Position numbers and translations under genes: made by a program
Notes under the pieces: generated by a model
Told to the model about the DNA's origin: nothing
Seen by the model: the letters and a program-made list of their open reading frames with translations, nothing else
The model's database searches: none
From: Linyphia triangularis
Lineage: Eukaryota > Arthropoda > Arachnida > Araneae > Linyphiidae
Reading direction: 5' to 3'
Assembly (NCBI GenBank): GCA_963978545.1
Contig: OZ021722.1
Location: forward strand, 111,660,827-111,724,826
Length of the DNA: 64,000 nt
In this document: piece by piece, positions 10,502 to 18,910 of the stretch
Layout of the letters: each line of letters begins with the position of its first letter
How positions within the stretch are numbered: position 1 is the first letter of the stretch

Positions 10502-10913
10502 AGAAGAAGTCCCTGTAGCGTTACTTCTTTTCATCTGTTTATCCTGTGCTGTTTGTTGTTTGTTTATGCTTGTTTTGTCAATGTTCTGTCTGTGTTTTGT
10601 TGTTCAAATAAAGGGCGTCGCCCCTGAGAGAAAAGTTGGCGGTCAACAAGTCGAGTCTCTGTACATCCTGGTATGGGACCGGTGCTTGGGCCGTGACGGA
10701 GGAGTTGGCACACGCGAGGAGTTGATTGAGCGGGCAAGGCGTGGACGGCGCCGTTGAAGGGGACACGGGTGAGCTATCACTGGGCGAACCTAGGTTCATG
10801 CGGCTCGAGCCCTACCCTGTGTTGCCTCTCGGACTCAGTCGGTTCCGCTTGCAACGATGAGAACTCAGTAATCACCGTATACCCCCGGACGGGGGTGGGA
10901 CGGTAACCTCCGG
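10502..10913 (+). other. E1 3' UTR with conserved AATAAA-hairpin module
   Basis: Right after the stop is GAAGAAGTCCCTGT, conserved in its relatives. A T/G-rich tract leads to AATAAA (10607-10612), then the hairpin GGGCGTCGCCC, then a second hairpin GTTGGCGGTCAAC (10635-10647). About 250 nt of conserved sequence follow. The end has two hairpins, CCCCC-GGA-CGGGGG and GGTAAC-CTCC-GGTTACC; the latter runs into the target. Confidence 0.7.
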
Positions 10914-10928
10914 TTACCCTACTGATGA
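10914..10928 (+). repeat. 28S target copy between E1 and E2
   Basis: Perfect TTACCCTACTGATGA, the same 15 bp that begins the 28S fragment at 40318. Confidence 0.9.
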
Positions 10929-11130
10929 CCCTTCGGGGACAGCGATTGGCATATTTATAGAGTGCTTTATTTGCTTAAGGGGTGCAGGATACGCTCTGCC
11001 CCGCCGATCGCTGTAGCATTTAGCTATCAAACCATTTTTGATCCCAACCGAGTACCTTGACGTGGTCGAAGGGCTCCCTCTAACCAGGGTCCAAATCTCG
11101 GATCACGCCACTGTATCAGTAGGGTTCACC
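10929..11130 (+). promoter_or_regulatory. E2 5' leader with two conserved RNA folds
   Basis: Fold 1: ACAGCGAT (10939-10946) pairs with ATCGCTGT (11007-11014) and encloses a strong hairpin, GGGGTGCAG with CTGCCCC (10979-11002). Fold 2: CCGAG (11048-11052) pairs with CTCGG (11097-11101). Both are matched in E3, E5 and E9 with compensatory changes. They may act in processing from a 28S co-transcript, in translation or in packaging; the role is not known. Confidence 0.7.
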
Positions 11131-13125
11131 ATGTCCTCGACAGAGAATTTAGAGGCTAACGCAGTTTGTGATGATGACAGAGCTCTGGATGAGCAGTGCG
11201 AGGGCTGGACTGAGACCAGCGAGTATGAAGAATTAGCGTCTGATGATGACGCCGGGGATCTTTCAATCCCTTCTGCTGGAAGCAAGGGTACTCCGAATGC
11301 TGGGGCTTTCCTTAGGTCTCTGACCCCCAGTTCGGTCTCGAGCTCCACCAGGAAAAAGAAGAAAAGAAGGAAGAAGAAGCGCCTGGAAGCAGCACTGCGA
11401 GCCGCCGAGCTCTCCAGAACGGATGATGCACTGACTTCCCCACTCTTCCCTCTGGAAGCCATTTCTCCTGTTTCAACTGCGGAGGATCTCCTTCCTTCGA
11501 CCCATTTAGCGGAAGACACTGGGGACTCGCAGAGACTCTGGGCCGATCGCTCTCAGCCGGGGGAACACTCCGGTACGGAAATAGCAAAGGAGTCGCCAAC
11601 AAGCACCGAGAGATGCAGAGGAAGACGGAGGCATTCTTCTAGAAACAGATTCCAGTCTGCGATGCCAACCCTGACGTCTATGACAGGGACTTTTGAAGAC
11701 GAGACCATCAAGACCCCGAGTGAGGGACGGAGAGAAAGGGAGGAGGCAAGGGCCCGCCGGGAATCCGAGAGCCCCGCTCGCGGCAGCCTCGATCATACTT
11801 CACCCGTCTCAACAACAGAGGACGCCTGCCCTGGCCTTGCTGCAGTCCGCGGCGCCAACAACGACATTGAACAGGGAGAACCAGAGACAGTGGGCTCGCC
11901 GACCATCCCCGCCCTCTCCCCGGCAGGAGCCAATGCCGTGGAGACGACGGAGCAGTTCGAAGCCGCGAAATCTCGAAGACCGAAGAAAAGCCGCAACCTG
12001 ACCGCTGCTGAAAACCAGCAAGAAGACCCACCGACCACCCCGGAAGAGGACAAGACACCACAAATGGCGACGAGGGAATCCACGGCTGCACTACCACCGA
12101 AAGAGGTCAATGGACTGCTTCTGGAGAGAGCGCTGGACACTCAAACCAGAATCCAAACGACCATCGCAAGAATGGAAGACACTACCCTGGCTGCTGAACT
12201 CCGGTCCCTCACCCAAGAGCTTCTACAAGTCTGCATAGAGCAACAAATCTTATTGGGCCAAAAAGACCGCGAGCAGACCATCGCGATTAAAACCAAATCC
12301 AACACCTACGCTGACGCGGCTAGAAAACCAAGGGCCCCGTCCCGAGGCCGCTCAGCGTCCAAGCACAGGAGTGCCAAGAAAGAACATGTCGCCATTGTCT
12401 ACCCTAAAGATCCGGAGATGACATCGACGCAGACCCTCAAGACCATCCGCACCGCGCTTGGGCCGGAGCAACACAAACTAGGGGTTGAACGAGTCCGCAA
12501 CATTAGAAACGGAGGAATTGCAATAGTCACCTCTACTGAAATAGAAGTTGACAACCTCATCAAGATTATTCAATCTAAAGAGGATTCCAACAATTGCCTG
12601 GAGGCAAGCAGACCCAAGAAGAGAACTCCCCGCATCATCCTCTTCGACGTCGACGAGGCGGTAGACAAAGAGACCATTGCCGGGGCGCTAAAGTTAGAAA
12701 ACCCGGAGATCAAGGAGGGAGAGATTGTCCCAATTTTCTCCTTCCGAAGCCTCCGGGGGGCCACGAACTGGGTCCTCTCTGTTGATCCAGTTACGTTTAC
12801 CGTTGTAAACAAGCGGAAGAAGCTTAAACTTTCCTGGAGAGTGACCTCTTGCAAGGAATACTTCCGCGCCCCTATCTGCTTCAAGTGCCGCGGACATGGG
12901 CACTATTCGAAGGATTGCAGCTGTGAAGAAGTCTGCGCAAAGTGTTGCCGCGAAGGCCACAAAAGAGACAGCTGTTCCTTCCAAGAAAGATGCAGGAACT
13001 GCGTGGAGTTCAACTCCAAGTTCAACACCCACCATGAAGTCGACCACCTCCCCACGAGTAGAACATGCCGGATGCTGAAGAAACAGACCCGAAGCGATAA
13101 AAACAAGATAGACTATGGGAAGTAG
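11131..13125 (+). CDS. E2 ORF1 (gag-like, CCHC zinc-knuckle protein)
   Basis: 664 aa from ATG 11131 (MSSTENLEAN). The frame is open back to 11038, but the ATG there lies inside the conserved leader and E5 supports the later start. The N-terminal third is acidic then very basic (KKKKRRKKKRLEAAL), and low-complexity Ser/Pro/Glu-rich sequence follows. Near residue 135 is SQRLWADRS, which is where the ORF1 proteins of E3 and E9 begin. A predicted helix (LLERALDTQTRI...LLQVCIEQQ) precedes the conserved block starting HVAIVYP. Three knuckles follow: CFKCRGHGHYSKDC, CAKCCREGHKRDSC, and CRNC...H...C. The role is RNA packaging with ORF2. It ends IDYGK, overlapping ORF2 by 11 nt. Confidence 0.93.
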   Translation: MSSTENLEANAVCDDDRALDEQCEGWTETSEYEELASDDDAGDLSIPSAGSKGTPNAGAFLRSLTPSSVSSSTRKKKKRRKKKRLEAALRAAELSRTDDALTSPLFPLEAISPVSTAEDLLPSTHLAEDTGDSQRLWADRSQPGEHSGTEIAKESPTSTERCRGRRRHSSRNRFQSAMPTLTSMTGTFEDETIKTPSEGRREREEARARRESESPARGSLDHTSPVSTTEDACPGLAAVRGANNDIEQGEPETVGSPTIPALSPAGANAVETTEQFEAAKSRRPKKSRNLTAAENQQEDPPTTPEEDKTPQMATRESTAALPPKEVNGLLLERALDTQTRIQTTIARMEDTTLAAELRSLTQELLQVCIEQQILLGQKDREQTIAIKTKSNTYADAARKPRAPSRGRSASKHRSAKKEHVAIVYPKDPEMTSTQTLKTIRTALGPEQHKLGVERVRNIRNGGIAIVTSTEIEVDNLIKIIQSKEDSNNCLEASRPKKRTPRIILFDVDEAVDKETIAGALKLENPEIKEGEIVPIFSFRSLRGATNWVLSVDPVTFTVVNKRKKLKLSWRVTSCKEYFRAPICFKCRGHGHYSKDCSCEEVCAKCCREGHKRDSCSFQERCRNCVEFNSKFNTHHEVDHLPTSRTCRMLKKQTRSDKNKIDYGK

Positions 13126-16100
13126 CACACCCTACAAGTCGATCAAAGGAGCCCAACTCAACCTCAACCACTGCCGAAGCGCGGCGACCCAACTTGATCA
13201 TGATGTCCAAGAACTTGGTCTGGACTTCGTGGCCATTAACGATCCCTACTTGATTGAAGGGAGACTGGTAGGTTACAGCAAAATGAGGAAGTATTGCGGC
13301 GAGAACCCGCTGGCGGGTTTTCTCGTCGCCAACTACTCCTGGTCGGTGCTCCACCTCGAAGCATACCGTGATCTAACAGCTATTAGAGTGGAGCTTGCGG
13401 GGAATCCGGTCATCCTCATCACTGGGTATTGCCCCCCATCCGGGGACTTCGTAGACTTTCTCCGCAGACTTCAAGCACTCGTGCATAAGTACAACAATCT
13501 GGAAATCTGGATTTTTGGCGATTTCAACGCCAAGTCTAGCTCGTGGGGACCAAGAAACACCGACAGACGTGGTGCGCTCCTCGAAGACCTCATTGCCGAG
13601 CAGGACCTGACGGTGGTCAACACAGCGGACAGTCGCGCCACCTACGATGGGGTCCATGGCCAGAGTTGGATCGACTTAATGTTGGTCAAAAACATGGACA
13701 CGGGCCACATCACCAACTGGAACATCTCGGATGCGGTCACCCTCAGTGATCACAACCGAATGGAAGTGGAGATTGATCGCTCCGACCGGAGGACTGATCG
13801 CCAGCGGACTTGTTGGCGTATTGAGAACGTCAACTGGGTTCAACTCAAGTCGGACCTGACCACCCTCATTGTTGAGGACGGCGGCATGGATCTCGATCTG
13901 GACTCCACCTTTGACCTTCTCCAATCCAAAGTGGCCAAGTTGTGCCACAAACTCCGGATCAAGAAATGCAGCCCTACTAAGAACGCGATTTGGTGGACCC
14001 AGGAACTCCGTACCAAGAGAAGCAGAGTCCGCGCACTCCGTCGTCGTGCTCAAGCAGAAGGGGACCCAACCATCAGACTGCGGCGTCTTCTCCACTTCAA
14101 GCATGAACGCGCCCAATACAAGCGTCTCCTTGTTTCCACCAAAAGAGATAAATTCCGTCTGTTCCTGGAGAACATCACGCTCAAGGACTCCTTCGGCCCG
14201 GCCTACAAGATCGCCAAAGACCACTCCCGTAGGAATGGACTAGCACAGATCAAGAAACTGGACGGGACTCTTACCTCCTCCAACACGGAGAGCACCTTGG
14301 AGATCCTCCACCACCACTTCCCATCAACCACCTCTGCCCGAGTGCCGGATCCACCAAAGACGTCCACCAGATATGACGAAGACCTTACCTCGGACGAGGT
14401 GGAATTCATCATCGAAGCCATGGACAAGGACAAAGCTCCGGGACCAGACGGCCTTACGCTCGGCATTGTGCGGGAGCTCTTTGCTGCGAACAAGGACTGG
14501 TTTACGAAACTGCTGAACCGATGTTGGAGCTCCGGTTACTTCCCGAAGCTGTGGAAAGTAGCGAACGTCGTTCTCATCCCAAAAGAGGGCAAGGACCCTT
14601 CTCTTCCAGCAAGCTACAGGCCCATCTGCCTCCTCTCCGTGTGGGGGAAAATCCTGGACAAGCTGACCGCTAACCGCCTCAACCACTTCCTCGAGCAACA
14701 TGACCTCCTCCACCCAAACCAATTCGGTTTCCGAAGAGGGATGGACACCAAAGCGGCCCTCAAGAAGTTGACCAACGCGGTGGACGCCGCCAAAGCCCGG
14801 GGAAAAGTGACCTGTGCAGTATCATTGGACATCAAGAATGCCTTCAACTCCATCCGGACAGCGGACATCCTGGAGACGTTGAGGAAGCTCAACACCCCGA
14901 GTCGGGTCTTCGACATGATTCGAAGCTTTCTCCATGATAGGACGGTGACCGGTGACGGAGTTGAAGCACCCCTTGACTACAACATTGGTGTACCCCAGGG
15001 TTCTAGTCTCGGACCAACGCTGTGGCTTGTCATCGCAGACAACCTTCTCAAGAGTATCCAACACGACGAAGACTGCTGGATTCAGTTCTTCGCCGATGAC
15101 ATTCTCCTGGTCATGAACGCTTCGGCTTCTTATCATTTCACCAACAAGTCCGTCCCATGCATGGAAGCCATCGAGAAATGGGCATCAGACTACAGCTTGG
15201 ATTTCAGCGAGAACAAGTCGCAATTCATCATGTTCCCGGTCAAGAAGGAGATCTCCCACATCCCTGGAGTTAAGCTGAGAGGAAAGCGAATTAGATGCGT
15301 GAAGACGATGAAGTACCTCGGCGTCACCTTCGATCCCCGACTGACCTGGAAAGACCACCTCGCTGACTTCAAAAACAAGGCTGCGCGCTTTAGCGCAAAA
15401 CTTCAAAGGCTGACCCGGGCGACCTGGGGCATCAAGCCTGACATCGCCAAAAAGATGTATCTTGGTGGTACGGAGAAGATGATTCTCTACGGCTGTGAAG
15501 TGTGGTATCGCGATACAGTCCGTATGAGAAATGCACTTACTTCCATTCAGCGGAACGCCCTTCTCCGTATCACTAAGTGTTATAGCACCACCTCTTCTGA
15601 CGCACTCCAAGTCCTAGCAGGCTGCGTCCCACTGGACCTCAAGGCCAAATGGCTGAAAAAGATGTATGACTTCAAGGCGGGAGTTTACCCTCTCGTCCTC
15701 AACGGTGCATCCCTCAAAATTGAAGACTGCCGACCCCACAACCGACGGCGCCCAGCCCCTTGGGACCTCGGTAGGGTGGAGTTCGACCTTGACTCTCCCT
15801 CCGGCCTAGAACTGTCCATTTACACGGACGGATCGAAGCTCAACGACAAAGTGGGGTGCGGAATCGCCGTCTACAGCAACGACAACCTGATGTCAACAGA
15901 GAAATACCGGCTCAACGACGAGGCAACCGTATTTGATGCGGAAGCGCTGGCGCTCCTTAAAGCGGTTGCTCTTGCCCAACACCACGATGAAGTTGCCCAT
16001 GTCTTCTCAGATTCTCGTTCAGCGCTCCTCTCACTTAGGAGACTGCACCCTTTGGACAACATTACGGTTCGGACACGGAGGGCTCTCCGCACGACGAACA

Positions 16101-16651
16101 ACGTCCGATTCCATTGGGTGAAAGCTCATGCTGGGGTGCATGGCAACGAAAAGGCAGACTTGCTGGCCAAAGAAGCTACCACCCGTCCTACCATCGACGT
16201 AGATGTCAAAATCCCAATCTCCTGGATCAAGAGACACACTAAAGAGCTCCTTTTGAAAGAATGGCAACAAAGATGGGACGAGACAGACCACGGTCTGCCA
16301 GTCCACGGCATCTTTGGCCGGATCAACGCCAACAGATGTTCGGGAGATTTCTATGTTAACCAGATTATTACTAGACATGGAGTCTTCCAGGTTCATCAAT
16401 CCAGGCTCTTTGGAAAAAGCGCCTTGTGTTGGTGCGGACAGCGAGGAACTTCCATCCACCTCATTCTGGAGTGCCCCGTCTTCGAGGAAATCCGGAGACA
16501 ATGCTTCCCTAACAGCATCTCCGGCCTCTCCATTGCAGACTTTGCGCGAAGGAAGACGCTCCACCCCGGAGTTCGGAGGATCATCGCTGCAGCTCTCCAA
16601 CGACAGGTCCGGGACCTCGAGGAAGAAGAGGCCTTCGACGACGAGGACTGA
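13115..16651 (+). CDS. E2 ORF2: endonuclease, reverse transcriptase, RNase H
   Basis: 1178 aa from the ATG that overlaps the ORF1 stop (ATGGGAAGTAG). The APE-type endonuclease has NLNHC, YCPPSGD, GDFNAKSSSWG and SDHNRM, but the catalytic Glu motif INEPY of its relatives is INDPY here. The reverse transcriptase has GPDGLTLGI, YRPICLLSVWGK, SLDIKNAFNSI, GVPQGSSLGP and FADDILLV. RNase H has SIYTDGSKLN, VFDAEALALL, VFSDSRSAL and FHWVKAHAGVHGNEKADLLAK. The C-terminal zinc motif is CWCGQRGTSIHLILEC. By analogy with R1 and RT elements it would cut the 28S site and prime reverse transcription there. The frame is uninterrupted. Confidence 0.95.
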   Translation: MGSSTPYKSIKGAQLNLNHCRSAATQLDHDVQELGLDFVAINDPYLIEGRLVGYSKMRKYCGENPLAGFLVANYSWSVLHLEAYRDLTAIRVELAGNPVILITGYCPPSGDFVDFLRRLQALVHKYNNLEIWIFGDFNAKSSSWGPRNTDRRGALLEDLIAEQDLTVVNTADSRATYDGVHGQSWIDLMLVKNMDTGHITNWNISDAVTLSDHNRMEVEIDRSDRRTDRQRTCWRIENVNWVQLKSDLTTLIVEDGGMDLDLDSTFDLLQSKVAKLCHKLRIKKCSPTKNAIWWTQELRTKRSRVRALRRRAQAEGDPTIRLRRLLHFKHERAQYKRLLVSTKRDKFRLFLENITLKDSFGPAYKIAKDHSRRNGLAQIKKLDGTLTSSNTESTLEILHHHFPSTTSARVPDPPKTSTRYDEDLTSDEVEFIIEAMDKDKAPGPDGLTLGIVRELFAANKDWFTKLLNRCWSSGYFPKLWKVANVVLIPKEGKDPSLPASYRPICLLSVWGKILDKLTANRLNHFLEQHDLLHPNQFGFRRGMDTKAALKKLTNAVDAAKARGKVTCAVSLDIKNAFNSIRTADILETLRKLNTPSRVFDMIRSFLHDRTVTGDGVEAPLDYNIGVPQGSSLGPTLWLVIADNLLKSIQHDEDCWIQFFADDILLVMNASASYHFTNKSVPCMEAIEKWASDYSLDFSENKSQFIMFPVKKEISHIPGVKLRGKRIRCVKTMKYLGVTFDPRLTWKDHLADFKNKAARFSAKLQRLTRATWGIKPDIAKKMYLGGTEKMILYGCEVWYRDTVRMRNALTSIQRNALLRITKCYSTTSSDALQVLAGCVPLDLKAKWLKKMYDFKAGVYPLVLNGASLKIEDCRPHNRRRPAPWDLGRVEFDLDSPSGLELSIYTDGSKLNDKVGCGIAVYSNDNLMSTEKYRLNDEATVFDAEALALLKAVALAQHHDEVAHVFSDSRSALLSLRRLHPLDNITVRTRRALRTTNNVRFHWVKAHAGVHGNEKADLLAKEATTRPTIDVDVKIPISWIKRHTKELLLKEWQQRWDETDHGLPVHGIFGRINANRCSGDFYVNQIITRHGVFQVHQSRLFGKSALCWCGQRGTSIHLILECPVFEEIRRQCFPNSISGLSIADFARRKTLHPGVRRIIAAALQRQVRDLEEEEAFDDED

Positions 16652-17075
16652 TTTGAAGAAGAAGTCCGTGTCGTGTGTCCCTCTTCTGTACATTTCCTGT
16701 TTCATCATCTGTCCTGTCCTGTTCATGTTCCTGTATTTAATTTGATAATTGTTTTGAAATAAAGGGCGTTGCCACGAGAAGAGCTGGCGTCGCCAACTAT
16801 CATCCGGTCGAGTCTTCGTACATCGCAGTATCAGGACTGGTGCTGTGGCCGTGACGGGCGATTTGGCATTCGCATTGGAGTGGATCGAGCGAGCAAGGCG
16901 TGAATGGTGCCGTTGAAGGAGACACGGGTGAGCTACTGCTGATTGGACCCAGGTTCATGCGGCTTGTGCCCTACCCTGCGTCGCCTCTCGGAACTTAGTA
17001 GGTTTTGCTTCGCAAAAGCGTGTTCTCAGTACTTCACCTTATACCCCCGGACGGGGGTGGGACGGTAACCTCCGG
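16652..17075 (+). other. E2 3' UTR
   Basis: AATAAA lies at about 16758, followed by GGGCGTTGCC and the hairpin GCTGGCGTCGCCAAC (16783-16797). The terminal hairpins match E1. There is no coding content. Confidence 0.7.
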
Positions 17076-17090
17076 TTACCCTACTGATGA
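17076..17090 (+). repeat. 28S target copy between E2 and E3
   Basis: Perfect TTACCCTACTGATGA. Confidence 0.9.
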
Positions 17091-17293
17091 CCCTTCGGGG
17101 ACAGCGATTAGTGTTTTACTAGCTCTTTTTGTAAAATTTTGCGGTGCAGGATTCGCTCTGCCGCTAACCGCTGTAGCAAAAGACCGCTTACGCCTCTTGT
17201 GTACCCGTCGAGTACCTTGCCGCGGTCGAAGGGCTTCGATTTATCGATCTAAATCTCGACATTTATTTTATTTTTTACTGTCAGTAGGGTGAG
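17091..17293 (+). promoter_or_regulatory. E3 5' leader with two conserved RNA folds
   Basis: Fold 1: ACAGCG (17101-17106) pairs with CGCTGT (17169-17174), and inside it GCGG(T)GCAG pairs with CTGCCGC; E2 has GGGG with CCCC at the same place. Fold 2: GTCGAG (17207-17212) pairs with CTCGAC (17255-17260), where E2 has CCGAG/CTCGG. Confidence 0.7.
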
Positions 17294-18910
17294 ATGACTG
17301 ACTCACGACGGTTGTGGGCGGATAGATCGCTGGAGGAGGAAATCGAAGGGAAGATGAGTGGAATTAACTTGTTAAGCGAGACGGAGGAAGGACGAGGTCG
17401 GTCTAAGCACTCGAAGAAGCGCTCTAAATCTGCTGTGGCAGAAATTAAATCCTTCTTGAAGGATTCCGAAGAAGAGCCCAGTAAGGCCCAGAGGAAGGGC
17501 AAGAGTAAAAAGAAGGCGATGCGTGATCGCCAGGCTTCCACGAGCCCCGCTCGTGGTAGCCCTACTCCCATCCTATCCCCCTCGCCAGGGGAAGGTGTCC
17601 GCTCGAGCGTTGCCGCAGTTAGTGGCAGCAATGAAGGCACCGAGGGTGACCAACCTCGCGAGAAGATCTCGCCGAATCCACCCGTCAATCTCCTGGCTGG
17701 AGCCAAAGCCATGGAGTTGACGAGGGATTCCTCCATGGAAACGACAGTCACTGACCAAGGGTCGGTGAAGGCTCCTGTTAAAAATCAGGGTTCGCGCAAC
17801 CGCCGCAAACCTGATGAAGGATCTGTGATACAGATGCCTATGTTTGGGGACCCTGCTGGCTCCGTCAGCAAGGAACCCACTGATGAGGTAAATAGCGCAC
17901 CGGAGGAACTGCTGAATCAGGCGCTGGACGCCCAGACGCTCCTCCAAAAAACTATCGCCAAAGTGGGCGACGAGGATATTGCTGCAGAGCTGCGTACTCT
18001 CACACAGCAACTCCTCCAAATCTGCATCAAGCAACAGCTCCTCATTGCCAAAAAGAGAGGTGGGGCGAGCTATGCAGAAGCGGTGAAAAAACCGAGGGCC
18101 ATTTCCCGGGGCAGATCTGCTTCCAAAACTAAGAAGCCCAAGGCGAGAAGCGCGCCTCTCCCTAAGGAATTCGTGGCGGTGGTGTATCCGACGGACCCGG
18201 ACATCACCTCCGACTCCACTTTGAAGACTATCCAGGCAGAGTTGAAGCCAAGTCAACTCTGCTTTGGGGTCGAACGGGTACGGAAAATCAAGAATGGCGG
18301 TTTGGCCATTGTCACCTCCTCTAACCAGGAGGTGGATAACATTATCAAGGCTTTTGCGGCGAAGGAGGGACTGGGCGGTAGGTTCACCGCGAATAGACCT
18401 AAGAGAAGACGGCCAAGGGTCATGTTATACGAGGTGGAGGAGGAAATCGACGGTGCTGGCATTGTCGAGGCCCTCAAAGTCAACAATGAGGAACTGCGGG
18501 AAGCAGAAATTGAGATGGTGTCCTCATTTCAGGGCCGCAGAGGAGGAAAAAACTGGGTTCTCTCCGTTGACCCAGCAACCCTGGAAACCATGAAGAAACT
18601 CAAAAGAGTTAAACTGTCATGGAGCAAGATCAGCTGCCGGGAATACATTCGCGCCTCCATCTGCTTTAAGTGCAGGAAATATGGGCACTTTGCTAAGGAG
18701 TGCAGAGGCGAAGAAGTCTGTTCCCGGTGCAGCAAGGAGGGACATAAGAAAGAGGGGTGTGAGGACACACCCAGCTGCAGAAATTGTCTGGATTTCAACA
18801 TCCGATTCAAGAGCAACAAGGAGGTCAACCACGAGCCGGGCTCGAGGCAGTGCAGGCTGCACTTGAAAGAACTTCAGAGTTCAAGAAATAAGACAGACTA
18901 TGGGGAGTAA
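17294..18910 (+). CDS. E3 ORF1 (gag-like, CCHC zinc-knuckle protein), short-N form
   Basis: 538 aa from ATG 17294 (MTDSRRLWADRSL). It begins about 130 residues later than E2 ORF1. The N-terminal half is charged and low in complexity (KKRSKSAV, KAQRKGKSKKKA). Around the middle is LLNQALDAQTLLQKTIAKV, then the conserved block starting FVAVVYPTDPD with GVERVRKIKNGGLAIVTSS. The zinc knuckles are CFKCRKYGHFAKEC, CSRCSKEGHKKEGC and CRNC...H...C. It ends KTDYGE, and the TAA stop overlaps the ORF2 start by 11 nt. It is predicted to bind and package element RNA. No damage was seen. Confidence 0.93.
   Translation: MTDSRRLWADRSLEEEIEGKMSGINLLSETEEGRGRSKHSKKRSKSAVAEIKSFLKDSEEEPSKAQRKGKSKKKAMRDRQASTSPARGSPTPILSPSPGEGVRSSVAAVSGSNEGTEGDQPREKISPNPPVNLLAGAKAMELTRDSSMETTVTDQGSVKAPVKNQGSRNRRKPDEGSVIQMPMFGDPAGSVSKEPTDEVNSAPEELLNQALDAQTLLQKTIAKVGDEDIAAELRTLTQQLLQICIKQQLLIAKKRGGASYAEAVKKPRAISRGRSASKTKKPKARSAPLPKEFVAVVYPTDPDITSDSTLKTIQAELKPSQLCFGVERVRKIKNGGLAIVTSSNQEVDNIIKAFAAKEGLGGRFTANRPKRRRPRVMLYEVEEEIDGAGIVEALKVNNEELREAEIEMVSSFQGRRGGKNWVLSVDPATLETMKKLKRVKLSWSKISCREYIRASICFKCRKYGHFAKECRGEEVCSRCSKEGHKKEGCEDTPSCRNCLDFNIRFKSNKEVNHEPGSRQCRLHLKELQSSRNKTDYGE

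Larger units (their letters stand above)
1..10928 (+). mobile_element. E1: R1-clade retrotransposon at the RT-type 28S site, 5' cut by window, split by a nested element
   Basis: The window opens inside ORF1 of this element. Its own sequence occupies 1-3556 and 9597-10928, and 3557-9596 is a nested I-like element plus one copy of the duplicated target. Removing 3557-9596 joins ORF2 with no frame change (2650 + 905 nt = 1185 codons), so E1 ORF2 was intact when it was hit. The element ends in the 15-bp 28S target at 10914-10928, and E2 follows directly. By protein similarity E1 ORF2 is closest to E7. Confidence 0.9.
10929..17090 (+). mobile_element. E2: full-length R1-clade retrotransposon at the RT-type site, both ORFs intact
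   Basis: 6162 bp from the terminal CCCTTCGGGG to the next target copy. It has a 5' leader, ORF1 and ORF2 overlapping by 11 nt, and a 3' UTR of the shared type. No frame damage was found. One caution for activity is a Glu-to-Asp change at a catalytic endonuclease position (INDPY). Confidence 0.93.

Noticed and set aside
10920..10950. Hammerhead-ribozyme look: CTGATGA followed by a CCC-TTCG-GGG stem at each junction
   Set aside because: CTGATGA is part of normal 28S, and the obligatory GAAA after the stem is absent (ACAG instead).
10929..11020. HDV-like ribozyme at the 5' end, as in R2
   Set aside because: The long stem and GC hairpin fit P2 and P4 loosely, but no P1 partner is conserved: AAGGG occurs in E2 only in part and not in E3.
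11038..11130. Upstream N-terminal extension of E2 ORF1 from ATG 11038
   Set aside because: It lies in the conserved leader fold; the corresponding region in the other copies is noncoding.
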